A stretch of DNA of 64,000 nt. Source: Blastococcus aggregatus. Its GTDB lineage: Bacteria > Actinomycetota > Actinomycetes > Mycobacteriales > Geodermatophilaceae. The position numbers were made by a program, and so were the translations under genes. The notes below the pieces were generated by a model, which saw nothing but the letters and a program-made list of their open reading frames with translations, had not been told where the DNA came from and did not search any database. Below are positions 8,143 through 16,197 of this stretch, in pieces; position 1 is the first letter of the stretch, and the number at the start of each line of letters is the position of its first letter. The stretch is taken from NCBI RefSeq assembly GCF_900221005.1, contig NZ_OBQI01000002.1, positions 744,001 to 808,000 on the forward strand, read 5' to 3'.

Positions 8143-9051
8143 TCAGCCGAAGACGCCCTTGCGCTGCAGGAGCAGGCGGTAGAGGGACTGCTGGATGTTC
8201 TCGCGCACCTGATCGGTCAGGTTGAACACGAGCATCGGGTCCTCGGCGGCGTCCGGGCCGTAGGACGCCGTCTCGATCGGCTCGCCGAAGGCGATCAGCC
8301 ACTTCGACGGCAGCGGCACCAGGCCCAGCGGGCCGAGCAGCGGGAACGTCGGGGTGATCGGGAAGTACGGCAACCCGAGCAGCCGTGCGGCGACCCGGGC
8401 GTTGCCGAGCATCGGGTAGATCTCCTCGGCGCCCACGATCGCGCACGGGATGATCGGCGCACCGGTGCGCAGCGCCGCGCTGACGAAGCCGCCCCGGCCG
8501 AAGCGCTGCAGCGTGTACCGCTCCGAGAACGGCTTGCCGACGCCCTTGAAGCCCTCGGGGAAGACGCCGACGAGCTCGCCCTCGGTCAGGAGCCGCTCGG
8601 CGTCCTCGTTGCAGGCCAGCGTGGTGCCGAGCTTGCGCGACATCGATCCGAAGAACGGCAGTTCGAAGACGAGGTCCGCACCCAGCAGCCGCAGCCGCCG
8701 ACGGGCCGGGTGCTCGTCGTGCAGGGCGACCGTCGTCATCAGCGCGTCGACCGGGATGGTGCCGGAGTGGTTCGCCACCACGAGCCCGCCACCGGTGGCC
8801 GGCACGTTCTCCAGGCCCAGGGTCTCGACCCGGAACCACTTCTCGAAGAACGGCCGCAGGATCGGCAGCAGGACGTGGTCGGTCAGGTCGGGGTCGAAGC
8901 CGAACTCGTCGGTCTCGTACTCACCGGTCACCCGCCGGCGGAGGAACTCCAGCCCGCCGACGAGCTGCTCCTCCCACCCGGGCGGTGGGGACGGCGGGAC
9001 GAACGGCTCGTCGTCGTCGGGCCGCAGCGGGATCACGCGGGCCTCAGGCAT
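8143..9051 (-). CDS. Lysophospholipid acyltransferase family (PlsC-like)
   Basis: Probably transfers an acyl chain to a lysophospholipid or related acceptor at the inner face of the membrane. The 302-residue protein has the acyltransferase motifs VVANHSGTIPVDALM (H-x4-D, catalytic His/Asp) and GVFPEGFKGVGKPF (motif III, FPEG), then PIIPCAIVGAEEIYP (motif IV). The N-terminal 90 residues (PPPGWEEQLVGGLEFLRRRVTGEYETDEFGFD) are a lead region typical of the actinobacterial clade next to galE-like genes (Rv0502 type). The ATG start overlaps the end of the epimerase gene by 8 bp, so the two are co-translated. Confidence 0.88.
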   Translation of the reverse strand: MPEARVIPLRPDDDEPFVPPSPPPGWEEQLVGGLEFLRRRVTGEYETDEFGFDPDLTDHVLLPILRPFFEKWFRVETLGLENVPATGGGLVVANHSGTIPVDALMTTVALHDEHPARRRLRLLGADLVFELPFFGSMSRKLGTTLACNEDAERLLTEGELVGVFPEGFKGVGKPFSERYTLQRFGRGGFVSAALRTGAPIIPCAIVGAEEIYPMLGNARVAARLLGLPYFPITPTFPLLGPLGLVPLPSKWLIAFGEPIETASYGPDAAEDPMLVFNLTDQVRENIQQSLYRLLLQRKGVFG

Positions 9052-10150
9052 CGCGCACCGCCCGCAGCCCCGGGGCCGGCGGCGCCGGGTGCAGCCGCTC
9101 GCCCACCGCGGCGGCGGTCTCGCCGACCCGCCCGAGCAGCGCGCGCAGCCGGGAGGAGGTCGACTCGACCACCCCCGGGGCGACCACCGGCGGGACGGTG
9201 GTGGCGTAGTCGGCCAGCGCCTCGCTGGTCGTGTAGCGCGGGACCAGGCCGAACTCGGTCCGCAGCACCGTCGTGTCGACGACGCGGCCGAAGTTGAGGA
9301 AGCGCATCTGCTCGGGTGAGTAGTCGACGAAGCCGAAGCGGCGCGAGACCCGGCCCACCGAGCCCAGCGCGGGGGTGGGCAGCGGCACCTCGAGGCGGCC
9401 CAGCCGGCGGATGGCCTGGGAGAGCAGCAGCGTCCCCTCGCCCCCGACGTTCACCGTGCCGACGAACTCGCCCGTGGTGGCGCGGACGAGGACCGCCAGG
9501 GCGTCGTCCTCGTGCAGCAGCTGGACGCGGGCGTCGTAGCCCAGCGCCGTCGGGACGACGGGCATGCGCAGGAAGCCGGTCAGCAGGGAGTCGATCCGCG
9601 GACCGATGAAGTTGGTGAACCGGAGCACCGCGACGTCGACGTCGGGCCGGCGCCGCCCGAAGGAGCGCACGTAGCCCTCGATGTCGACGCTGTCCTTGGC
9701 GAAGCCGCCGGAGGGCACCTGACGGGCCTGCATCTTCTCGGTGAAGACCGCGGGGTCGCGCGACGAGGCGCCGTAGACCGCGCTCGTCGACTTGAGCACG
9801 AACCGCCGGACCGACGGTGCGGCCTGGCAGGCGGCGAGCAGCTGCATCGTGCCGATGACGTTGAGTTCCTTCATCGGCGTGCGCCCGCCCGCACCGGCCG
9901 GGGTGGAGCTGATGTTCATGTGCACGACGGTGTCCACGGACGCCGCCGAGATGACCTTGCCGATCAGGGGGTTGCGGATGTCGGCCCGCACGAACTCGGT
10001 GCGCCCGAGCCGGCGCAGCATGGCCGGCGACGGTGGCACGCTGTCCACCCCGATCACCCGCCCGATGGCGGGGTCGGCCGCGAGCTCGGCCGCCAGCGCT
10101 CCGCCCAGCCACCGGCTCACACCGGTGACGAGGACGACCGCGGGCGGCAC
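9044..10150 (-). CDS. NAD-dependent epimerase/dehydratase (extended SDR)
   Basis: Extended SDR of 368 residues. The nucleotide-binding motif is VLVTGVSRWLGGALA, slightly modified from TGxxGxxG. A DIRNP acid position follows the second strand, NISSTP and the STSAVYG active-site strand come next, and a substrate domain with FTNFIGPRID follows. It matches the mycobacterial Rv0501 (galE2) group in place and shape; the sugar substrate is not evident. The GTG start at 10150 is 10 bp after the bS22 stop. The gene overlaps the acyltransferase start, suggesting that both act on the same envelope lipid or sugar precursor, which is inference only. Confidence 0.85.
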   Translation of the reverse strand: MPPAVVLVTGVSRWLGGALAAELAADPAIGRVIGVDSVPPSPAMLRRLGRTEFVRADIRNPLIGKVISAASVDTVVHMNISSTPAGAGGRTPMKELNVIGTMQLLAACQAAPSVRRFVLKSTSAVYGASSRDPAVFTEKMQARQVPSGGFAKDSVDIEGYVRSFGRRRPDVDVAVLRFTNFIGPRIDSLLTGFLRMPVVPTALGYDARVQLLHEDDALAVLVRATTGEFVGTVNVGGEGTLLLSQAIRRLGRLEVPLPTPALGSVGRVSRRFGFVDYSPEQMRFLNFGRVVDTTVLRTEFGLVPRYTTSEALADYATTVPPVVAPGVVESTSSRLRALLGRVGETAAAVGERLHPAPPAPGLRAVRDA

Positions 10151-10160
10151 GAGCGTCAGC

Positions 10161-10259
10161 TCACTTCTTGTTGCGTCGCTGGACGCGCGTCTTCTTCAGC
10201 AGCTTGCGGTGCTTCTTCTTGGCCATCCGCTTGCGCCGCTTCTTGATGACAGAACCCAC
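10161..10259 (-). CDS. 30S ribosomal protein bS22 (AURKAIP1/COX24-type small basic protein)
   Basis: Very short basic protein of 32 residues: MGSVIKKRRKRMAKKKHRKL and ending RVQRRNKK. Actinobacterial bS22, found in mycobacterial small subunits, has this KKRRKRM-KKKH-KLL-RTRVQRR pattern. The GTG start has a GGGAG ribosome site 5 bases upstream. Its place between the HTH regulator and a galE-like gene is the same as Rv0500B in M. tuberculosis. Confidence 0.92.
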   Translation of the reverse strand: MGSVIKKRRKRMAKKKHRKLLKKTRVQRRNKK

Positions 10260-10387
10260 GTGGTGCTCCCGACTTCGTCGCAGATGATCAGCCCATACGC
10301 GACAGCGGGGCTCGGCCCCGGTGTCGCCCGGCGACCGAGCGTACCGGCCGGAACCCCGACGGCGCTGTCGGGGGACGCGACGACATG

Positions 10388-10480
10388 GTCACCCTCCGGG
10401 TGACACCGCGCCCACGTGCCCTCTCCCGTCGGATGGAGCGAGCCCGTCACGCCTGCGCGGACCCTCCGGGCCCACTCGGC
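10388..10480. repeat. Two-hairpin intergenic repeat element, copy 2
   Basis: Hairpin 1 is GTCACCC-TCC-GGGTGAC (10388-10404), followed by ACCGCG. Hairpin 2 is GGACCC-TCC-GGGCCC (10459-10473), followed by ACTCGGC. The spacer retains CACGCCTGCGC. This copy lies between two genes on the same (minus) strand, unlike the other three, which sit between convergent genes. Confidence 0.7.
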
Positions 10481-10525
10481 GCGCGCACTGCTCCCAGGCG
10501 ACGCCGTTGTCGCCGCGCGTCCCTC

Positions 10526-10867
10526 TCAGGCGATGTCGGTGTACGCGTCGCGCAGGTAGTCCTGCACGGCGCGCTCCGGGACGCGGAAGGAACGGCCGAC
10601 GCGGACGGCGGAGAGGTCACCGGCGTGGACGAGGCGGTACACGGTCATCTTGGAGACGCGCATCATCGCGGCGACCTCGGCGACGGTCAGGAAGGTGACG
10701 GCGGCGCGGGGGGCCGGGACGCTCGGGCGGCCGATCGGCATGGCGGCCGGGTGGGCGGCGGGCACGGGACGGGCGACGGCCGAGGCCTGCATCGGGCGGC
10801 CCATCGGGCGCTGCCCGGGGACACCCGGTCGGACGACGGTGGCTGCGTGGCGCTGGGGCATGGTCAT
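10526..10867 (-). CDS. Small helix-turn-helix DNA-binding protein (excisionase/MerR-like, BldC-related fold)
   Basis: DNA-binding protein of 113 residues. The C-terminal half is a winged-HTH excisionase-like domain: FLTVAEVAAMMRVSKMTVYRL, then HAGDLSAVRVGRSFRVPE and a helix AVQDYLRDAY. Residues 1-55 are Pro/Ala/Arg-rich and probably disordered. The start at 10867 (MTMPQRH) has a GGAG site 7 bases upstream. Mycobacteria have the same gene (Rv0500A) between proC and bS22. It is probably a regulator; its own upstream region is rich in dyad symmetry (11023-11103), which could be its operator. Confidence 0.85.
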   Translation of the reverse strand: MTMPQRHAATVVRPGVPGQRPMGRPMQASAVARPVPAAHPAAMPIGRPSVPAPRAAVTFLTVAEVAAMMRVSKMTVYRLVHAGDLSAVRVGRSFRVPERAVQDYLRDAYTDIA

Positions 10868-11208
10868 TTTCGTCTCCGCTACCTGGTCCACATCGTGGCG
10901 CCGGCTTCCCCACCGGCAACTGAACACGCATGAACTGACACTGAGCGTAAGGGGCCAGCGTGACTGGAGCGATGGATGAATCGAACAGACGGACCGATCC
11001 GTCCTGGGCAGATGTGCACCTATGTCGACCGATCGACAAGTGGATCGGCGCGTCACACGACCGTGTGACAAAGACACGACTCTGCGTACTCGATTTGTCG
11101 ACAGTCAGCCGCTAGTGTGCTCGCCCGCTCGCTCGGAGTGAGTACGACGAGGCGACAGGTGGCACATCGGTCACCGTCGTCCCGGCCCGGCCACCGGTAC
11201 CGCACGCC
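10868..11208. promoter_or_regulatory. 340-bp regulatory gap with three palindromes upstream of the HTH gene
   Basis: No coding potential was seen. The gap is distinctly richer in A and T than its surroundings. It holds TGTCGA-N4-TCGACA (11023-11038), GTCACACG-AC-CGTGTGAC (11052-11069, eight-base arms) and the perfect 8-mer TGTCGACA (11096-11103). TGTCGA is shared by two of the three. Nearer the gene (about 10915-10945) there is a repeated GTTCA on the minus strand. The region lies between the HTH gene and the end of proC, both on the minus strand. Confidence 0.55.
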
Positions 11209-12027
11209 TCAGCCCTGCGGACCGCCCAGCTCCACCGAGCGCGCGTGCGCGGCCGCCATCGCCGCCGCCATGGCGCCCCGGACGTCGTGCCGGTCGAGCT
11301 CCTCGATCGCGGCGACCGTCGTCCCGTTCGGGCTGCTCACCGCGGCCCGTAACGCGACCGGGTCCTGGCCGGAGTCGCGCATCATCACCGCCGCACCCAG
11401 CGCCGTCTGCACCATCAGGTCGCCGGCCAGCTCGCGGGGGACCCCCAGCGCCACCCCGGCGTCCACCATCGCCTCGACGAGGTAGAAGAAGTAGGCCGGC
11501 CCGCTGCCGGACAGCGCCGTGACGGCATCCTGCTGCGCCTCGGGCACCCGGCGCACCTGGCCGACCGCGGACAGCAGCCCCTCGGCCTCGTCCAGGTCGG
11601 CCTCGCTGGCGTGCGCTCCGGCAGAGAGGACGCTCATCCCCTCTTCGACCAGCGCCGGGGTGTTGGGCATGACCCGTACGACGGGCACGCCGGGGGGCAG
11701 GGCCGCCTCGATGCGGGCCGTGGTCACGCCGGCGGCCACCGACACCACGAGGTGGTCGGCGTCCACGTGCCCGGCGAGCAACCCCAGCGGGGTGGCGATG
11801 TCCTGCGGCTTCACCGCCAGGAGCAGGACGCGCGCCCGGGACGCCGCTCCGGCCAGGTCCACGACCTCGACGCCGTAGCGGTCGGCCAGTTCCGCCGCAC
11901 GCTCCTCGCTGCGCTCGCAGACGACGACGTCCGCCGGGCCGCTGCGCCGGACCAGCCCGGCCAGCAGCGCCTCCCCGATCCGGCCGCCACCGATCACGGC
12001 CAGGCCGCGCCGCACCGGGGCGCTCAC
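11209..12027 (-). CDS. proC: Pyrroline-5-carboxylate reductase
   Basis: Final step of proline synthesis: NAD(P)H reduction of pyrroline-5-carboxylate. The protein has 272 residues. An N-terminal Rossmann fold has LAVIGGGRIGEALLAGL, the LLLAVKPQD strand follows, then MPNTPALVEEGMS and the C-terminal signature ALSGSGPAYFFYLVEAMVDAG. The GTG start at 12027 overlaps the upstream gene by GTGA, while a longer open frame upstream has no family similarity. The unusual feature is its tight pairing with a degenerate proline dehydrogenase homologue, an enzyme of the opposite direction. Confidence 0.95.
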   Translation of the reverse strand: MSAPVRRGLAVIGGGRIGEALLAGLVRRSGPADVVVCERSEERAAELADRYGVEVVDLAGAASRARVLLLAVKPQDIATPLGLLAGHVDADHLVVSVAAGVTTARIEAALPPGVPVVRVMPNTPALVEEGMSVLSAGAHASEADLDEAEGLLSAVGQVRRVPEAQQDAVTALSGSGPAYFFYLVEAMVDAGVALGVPRELAGDLMVQTALGAAVMMRDSGQDPVALRAAVSSPNGTTVAAIEELDRHDVRGAMAAAMAAAHARSVELGGPQG

Positions 12028-12812
12028 CGCAGGCTCCCCGGGATCGCGGCCACGGCACCGCGACCGGACGGGACGGCGATGCGCACCGTGCTGCCGGCCG
12101 CGGCGAGCCGCTGCTGCTCGGCGGTTCGGATTCCCCAGGGCATGACGTGCTCCCAGCTCTCGGACGAGCGGCCGTGCCAGGCCGCCCGTTCTCCGGTGAT
12201 GGCGATCAGGCGGAGATCGCTCGTGGCGACGGCGGGTTCGCCCGCGCCGGCCATCAGGACGTCCAGGCAGCGCACGAACGCCAGCCGCGCCCCGCGGCCG
12301 CGGCCCGCCCGGAGCCGCACCCGCCCGCCGGCGAGCGCGCGGCACCTCGTCTCGGCGCCCCTTTCCTCCGATCCGACGACGACCCGCGCCGACGGCAGAT
12401 CGGGCAGCAGCGCCTCCACGCGCCCGGCGCTCCCCTCGAGCGCGAGGCCGAGCCCGGCCGCGGCGGCGCCGGCGCCCAGTGCCCGGGCCTCGTCGAGCCG
12501 GTCCACCGGCAGGGTCAGTTCGCAGGACTCGGCGAAAGTGCGCAGAGCGCAGGACCCGGCGAAGGTGCGCCGGTTCCCCAGCGGCCCGGCGGACGGCACC
12601 CCCGCGAGGAGCGCGGCGAACTCCTCGTCCGCGTCGTCCCCCGCGCCCGGCCGGTGCTCCACCGCGACGGCGCTGCCCGCGTCGGCCAGGCCGGCGGCCA
12701 CGCGCAGCCCGTCCGCGGGCCGCGGACCGGCGACCAGACGCCCGGCGAGCAGCCGGCCGAGCAGCGGCGCCTCGACCAGGCGCCGCACGTCGGGGCGGGG
12801 AGGGACGGACAC
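12024..12812 (-). CDS. Degenerate proline dehydrogenase-like protein
   Basis: 262-residue protein recognisable as a diverged monofunctional proline dehydrogenase. The N-terminus (RLVAGPRPADGLRVAAGLAD) matches the ProDH lead helix. FVRCLDVLMAGAGEPAVATS and DLRLIAI match the conserved VATHDPRLI region, and PWGIRTAEQQRLAAAGSTVR matches the QMLYGIR segment. Key residues are gone: RVRLVKGAY has become RVRLRAGRG, and the C-terminal YGYFMRRLAER with the proline-binding arginine pair is replaced by RGAVAAIPGSLR. Catalysis is therefore doubtful. A TACGGT box 6 bases before the GTG start suggests a leaderless transcript. The stop overlaps proC by 4 bp. Confidence 0.7.
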   Translation of the reverse strand: MSVPPRPDVRRLVEAPLLGRLLAGRLVAGPRPADGLRVAAGLADAGSAVAVEHRPGAGDDADEEFAALLAGVPSAGPLGNRRTFAGSCALRTFAESCELTLPVDRLDEARALGAGAAAAGLGLALEGSAGRVEALLPDLPSARVVVGSEERGAETRCRALAGGRVRLRAGRGRGARLAFVRCLDVLMAGAGEPAVATSDLRLIAITGERAAWHGRSSESWEHVMPWGIRTAEQQRLAAAGSTVRIAVPSGRGAVAAIPGSLR

Positions 12813-12869
12813 GGTCGAACCGTAGTGCGCCGGTGTGTGTGCCGTCGGGGCCCCGGGTAGCGCGGCCTC

Positions 12870-13442
12870 ATGGCAGGAGAACTGGACGGGATGAAGGTGG
12901 CGGTCCTGGCGACCGACGGCGTCGAGCAGGTCGAGCTCGACCGGCCGTGGCAGGCGCTGGAGGAGGCCGGGGCGGAGCCGGAGCTGGTGTCGCTGGCGCC
13001 GGGGTCGATCACCGCCTACGACCACATCGACAAGGGCGACACGAAGAAGGTCGACACCACGGTCGCCGACGCCGACCCCGACGACTACGCGGGCCTGGTG
13101 CTGCCGGGCGGGGTCATCAACGGCGACTTCGTGCGCGCCGACGCCGATGCGGTGGCGTTCGTGAAGGCGTTCTTCGAGGCGGGCAAGCCGGTGGCGGCGA
13201 TCTGCCACGCACCGTGGGTCCTCGTCGAGGCCGAGGTCGTCACGGGGCGGAGGATGACCTCCTGGCCCTCGCTGCAGACCGACCTGCGCAACGCCGGCGC
13301 CACCTGGGTGGACGAGGAGGTCGTCGTCGACGGCAACCTGATCACCAGCCGCAAGCCCGACGACCTGGACGCCTTCGGGGCGGCGATCGTGGAGGAGTTC
13401 GCGGCCGCGCGGGACGGCTCCTCGACCGACGCGACGGCCTGA
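12870..13442 (+). CDS. DJ-1/PfpI family protein (type 1 glutamine amidotransferase-like)
   Basis: 190-residue cytoplasmic protein with the DJ-1/PfpI fold. It shows KVAVLATDGVEQVEL at the start, GLVLPGGVINGDFVR in the middle, and the nucleophile elbow AICHAPWVLVEA with Cys112-His113. The glutamate of the first strand (E19-Q) sits where PfpI proteases and glyoxalase III-type members place an acid. General protein-repair or glyoxalase-like activity is the usual annotation, and neither can be confirmed here. It is divergent from the proline dehydrogenase-like gene. Confidence 0.87.
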   Translation: MAGELDGMKVAVLATDGVEQVELDRPWQALEEAGAEPELVSLAPGSITAYDHIDKGDTKKVDTTVADADPDDYAGLVLPGGVINGDFVRADADAVAFVKAFFEAGKPVAAICHAPWVLVEAEVVTGRRMTSWPSLQTDLRNAGATWVDEEVVVDGNLITSRKPDDLDAFGAAIVEEFAAARDGSSTDATA

Positions 13443-13450
13443 GCCGCCGG

Positions 13451-13479
13451 CTCGCCGCGCGCGCTCAGCTCGCGGCGAG
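13451..13479. terminator. Hairpin between convergent genes
   Basis: CTCGCCGCG and CGCGGCGAG form a perfect 9-bp stem around an 11-base loop, directly after the DJ-1 stop and covering the stop of the facing gene. There is no T-run, as is common for GC-rich actinobacterial terminators. It may serve both strands. Confidence 0.45.
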
Positions 13480-14385
13480 CAACTGGGCCGCGGGGACGAT
13501 GGTGAGCAGCGTGCCGGCGAGCACGAGGAGCGCCAGCAGGCGCGGGCCGACCGGCTCGGCCCCCTGCCGCTGCCGCCACAGGCCCACGCCGGCGACCAGG
13601 CCGGTCACGGCGAGGGGGACCAGCAGCAGCGCGACGTAGGGGGCCATCTCCCACAGCAGCGTGGCGGCGAAGAAGACGCCGACCCCCGCGGCCAGTGCGA
13701 TGACGAGCTCACCGACGAACCGCAGCCAGGCGAGCGGGCTGGCGTCCTCGTCGAGGTCGTCGACGTCATGGGCCCGGACGACGGGGATCGGGCCCGTGTG
13801 GGAGTGCTCGTCGCGGGGTCCGGAGCGCTGCCCGGGCCGGACGCCACGGTCGGTGACGCGACCGGTGTCCCGCCCGGTGACCCGGCCGGTGTCCCGGTCG
13901 GCGACGCGACCGGTGGCGCGGTCGCCGCGCAGGGCACCCAGCGGGATGTCGGGCAGCGGAGCGGAGGGGTGCGGCGCGGAGGGCTGCGGCACGGCCGGCG
14001 CGCGGTCCGGCCGGACATTCGGGATGGCGGCGGTCGAGGGGCCGGCCACGGCCCGCCGGTCCTCCGACGGCCGGACGGGCGGGAAGCCGGCACCGGACCC
14101 GCTCCGCGACGGGCCGGCCTGGAGCGCTCCGGCGCGCGCCGTGCCCGCGCGGGTGGCCCCCGATCCGGTCGCTGCGGCCACCTCGGCGTCGCTCCTGCGG
14201 CGGCCGAAGGCCGGCCGGTCGGCCGGCGGCTCGGCGTCGGGACGGCGCTGACGGACGACGGGCGCCTCGTCGGGCTCGTCCCACCGGCGACGGCGGGCCG
14301 CCCGGGAGGTGTCGATGCCCGCCTCGCGGAGGATCTCCGCGAGCGGCCGCCCTCCCGTGTCGGGGTTCCAGTCCGTCTCGGCCAT
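13465..14385 (-). CDS. Conserved actinobacterial membrane protein with disordered N-terminus
   Basis: 306-residue protein of unknown function. It begins MAETDWNPDTGGRPLAEILR, then has about 200 low-complexity residues rich in R, P, D and G. These include an imperfect tandem unit (GRV[AT][DG]RDT, three copies near residues 170-195). The C-terminus has two or three membrane helices (LVIALAAGVGVFFAATLLW, APYVALLLVPLAVTGLVAGV, LLALLVLAGTLLTIVPAAQL). It follows ppx/gppA with a 1-base TGATG overlap, as in the Rv0496-Rv0497 pair. The coupling suggests an envelope role, but nothing more can be read. Confidence 0.75.
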   Translation of the reverse strand: MAETDWNPDTGGRPLAEILREAGIDTSRAARRRRWDEPDEAPVVRQRRPDAEPPADRPAFGRRRSDAEVAAATGSGATRAGTARAGALQAGPSRSGSGAGFPPVRPSEDRRAVAGPSTAAIPNVRPDRAPAVPQPSAPHPSAPLPDIPLGALRGDRATGRVADRDTGRVTGRDTGRVTDRGVRPGQRSGPRDEHSHTGPIPVVRAHDVDDLDEDASPLAWLRFVGELVIALAAGVGVFFAATLLWEMAPYVALLLVPLAVTGLVAGVGLWRQRQGAEPVGPRLLALLVLAGTLLTIVPAAQLLAAS

Positions 14386-15329
14386 CACGCCCCTTCCAAC
14401 GAGTCCAGCCTGCGCAGGATCACGCCTTCGCGCAGCGCCCACGGGCAGATACGGACGAACGGTACGTCCAGCAGGCGCATGGAGGCGGCAGCGACAGCCG
14501 CTCCTGCGGGAACCTGGTGCGCACGCGTCGCCGAGACGCCCGGCAGCTCGGCCAGCGCGCTGGACTCGATGCGGGAGACGAACCGCACCACCTGGTCCAG
14601 ACCGGTCGCCGTCAGCCGGCGCGGCACCCGGATCCCGGCCGACGACGGCGCCGCCCCGCTGAGCCGCGCCAGGGTCCGGAAGGTCTTGCTCGTGGCGGCC
14701 ACGAGGTCGGGCGGGCCGGCCGCCTGCAGTCGCGCCACCGCCGGCTCCAGCAGCGTGGCCGCGTGCTCGTCCAGCGCCGCGAGCGCGTCGAGGTCGGGAC
14801 GCCCCCCGGAGAGCGCCTCGGGCAGGAAGCGCCGGGTCATGCGTCCCGCGCCCAGCGGCAGGGAGACGGCCACGTCGGGCAGCTCGTCGATGCCGACGGC
14901 CAGCTCCAGCGAGCCGCCTCCGATGTCCAGCACCAGCAGCCGGCCGGCGCTCCAGCCGAACCAGCGGCGGACCGCCAGGAAGGTCAGCCGCGCCTCGTCC
15001 TCGCCGGTGAGCACCTGGAGCTCCACGCCGGTGGACTGCCGGATGCGGTCCAGCACCTCCTCGCCGTTCCGTGCCTCGCGGATCGCCGACGTGGCCAGCG
15101 CCATGAAGTCGTCGCAGCCCTGCTTCTCGGCCTGGTCGCAGGCCTCCTGCACCGACTCCAGCAGGGCCTTCTCCCCCACGCGCGACAGCACGTCGTCCGG
15201 CCCGACGTGCTCGGCCAGCCGCACCGCCCACCGGTCGTCGTGCATCGGCGTCGGGTGGGCACCGCGGTGCGCGTCGACGACGAGCAGGTGGACGGTGTTG
15301 GAACCGACGTCGAGCACTCCCAGCCGCAT
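14385..15329 (-). CDS. Ppx/GppA phosphatase family protein
   Basis: ASKHA-fold exopolyphosphatase/guanosine pentaphosphate phosphatase family, 314 residues. Motifs are RLGVLDVGSNTVHLLVVDA (phosphate 1), ALATSAIREARNG, and VLDIGGGSLELAVG (phosphate 2) with the SLPLGAGRMTRRF segment. It is the short form without a C-terminal HD domain. M. tuberculosis Ppx1 (Rv0496) is the positional counterpart and degrades short polyphosphate. Nearness to the regX3/senX3/phoU phosphate genes supports a role in phosphate or polyphosphate balance. Confidence 0.92.
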   Translation of the reverse strand: MRLGVLDVGSNTVHLLVVDAHRGAHPTPMHDDRWAVRLAEHVGPDDVLSRVGEKALLESVQEACDQAEKQGCDDFMALATSAIREARNGEEVLDRIRQSTGVELQVLTGEDEARLTFLAVRRWFGWSAGRLLVLDIGGGSLELAVGIDELPDVAVSLPLGAGRMTRRFLPEALSGGRPDLDALAALDEHAATLLEPAVARLQAAGPPDLVAATSKTFRTLARLSGAAPSSAGIRVPRRLTATGLDQVVRFVSRIESSALAELPGVSATRAHQVPAGAAVAAASMRLLDVPFVRICPWALREGVILRRLDSLEGA

Positions 15330-15369
15330 GCGCCCAGTCTGCCGGGGACGGCCGCCCTAGGCTGGGCGG

Positions 15370-16197
15370 GTGCCGGACGACCCACCCCCCGAGGTCGACC
15401 TCGACTTTCCGCGGGAGTTCGTGGAGTTCACCGACCCGGCCGACCCGGACCACGTCGTCCGCGCCGACCTGACCTGGCTGACGTCGGCGTGGACGTGCGT
15501 CTACGGCCGCGGGTGCGCCGGCGTCGTCGAGGGCCGGCCGGACGACGGCTGCTGCAGCCACGGCGCGTTCTTCACCGACGAGGACGACCTGGCGCGCGTC
15601 ACCACCGCCGTCGCCGACCTCGGGGACGAGGACTGGCAGCTGGCCCCCGTCGGTCGCAGCAACTGGACCGAGGAGGACAGCTCGGACGACGCCGAGGACG
15701 GCGTCCGCTCGCTGCGGACCCGCGTGGTCGACGGCGCGTGCGTCTTCCTCAACCGGCCGGGGTTCCCGGGCGGGAGCGGGTGCGCCCTGCACCGGAGCGC
15801 GCTGCGCGCAGGCGTGCACCCGCTGACCACCAAGCCCGACGTCTGCTGGCAGCTGCCGGTGCGCCGGGAGCAGGAGCACGTCGAGCGCCCCGACGGCACG
15901 CGGGTCCTGGTGGACTCGGTGGGCGAGTTCGACCGCCGCGGCTGGGGCGCGGGCGGGCACGATCTGCACTGGTGGTGCACCGGCGCTCCCGCCGCGCACG
16001 TCTCCCCCGAACCGCTGGTCGAGACCTACGCCGCAGAGCTCACCGCGCTGCTCGGCGCCTCCGCCTACGCGGAGCTACGCCGGCTGGCCGAGCTGCGCCT
16101 CGACCAGGGCCTGATCGCCCCCCACCCCGCGAGCCCGGCCCCCACCCCCCGGCCCGGCGCGACGCCCGTCCAGCTGCACCGGCGCCGGCCCGGCTGA
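15370..16197 (+). CDS. Cysteine-rich conserved hypothetical protein (Rv0495c-like)
   Basis: 275-residue soluble protein without an assigned function. Cysteine-containing motifs are conserved in this family: [28 protein letters not shown] and KPDVCWQLP, with several histidines nearby. This suggests a metal or Fe-S site, as in the YkgJ/DUF3109-type cysteine clusters. A TAGGCT box lies 6 bases before the GTG start, so it may be leaderless. The last 41 codons run antisense through the 3' end of the facing GlxA-type gene. It occupies the place of Rv0495c, divergent from ppx. Confidence 0.8.
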   Translation: MPDDPPPEVDLDFPREFVEFTDPADPDHVVRADLTWLTSAWTCVYGRGCAGVVEGRPDDGCCSHGAFFTDEDDLARVTTAVADLGDEDWQLAPVGRSNWTEEDSSDDAEDGVRSLRTRVVDGACVFLNRPGFPGGSGCALHRSALRAGVHPLTTKPDVCWQLPVRREQEHVERPDGTRVLVDSVGEFDRRGWGAGGHDLHWWCTGAPAAHVSPEPLVETYAAELTALLGASAYAELRRLAELRLDQGLIAPHPASPAPTPRPGATPVQLHRRRPG

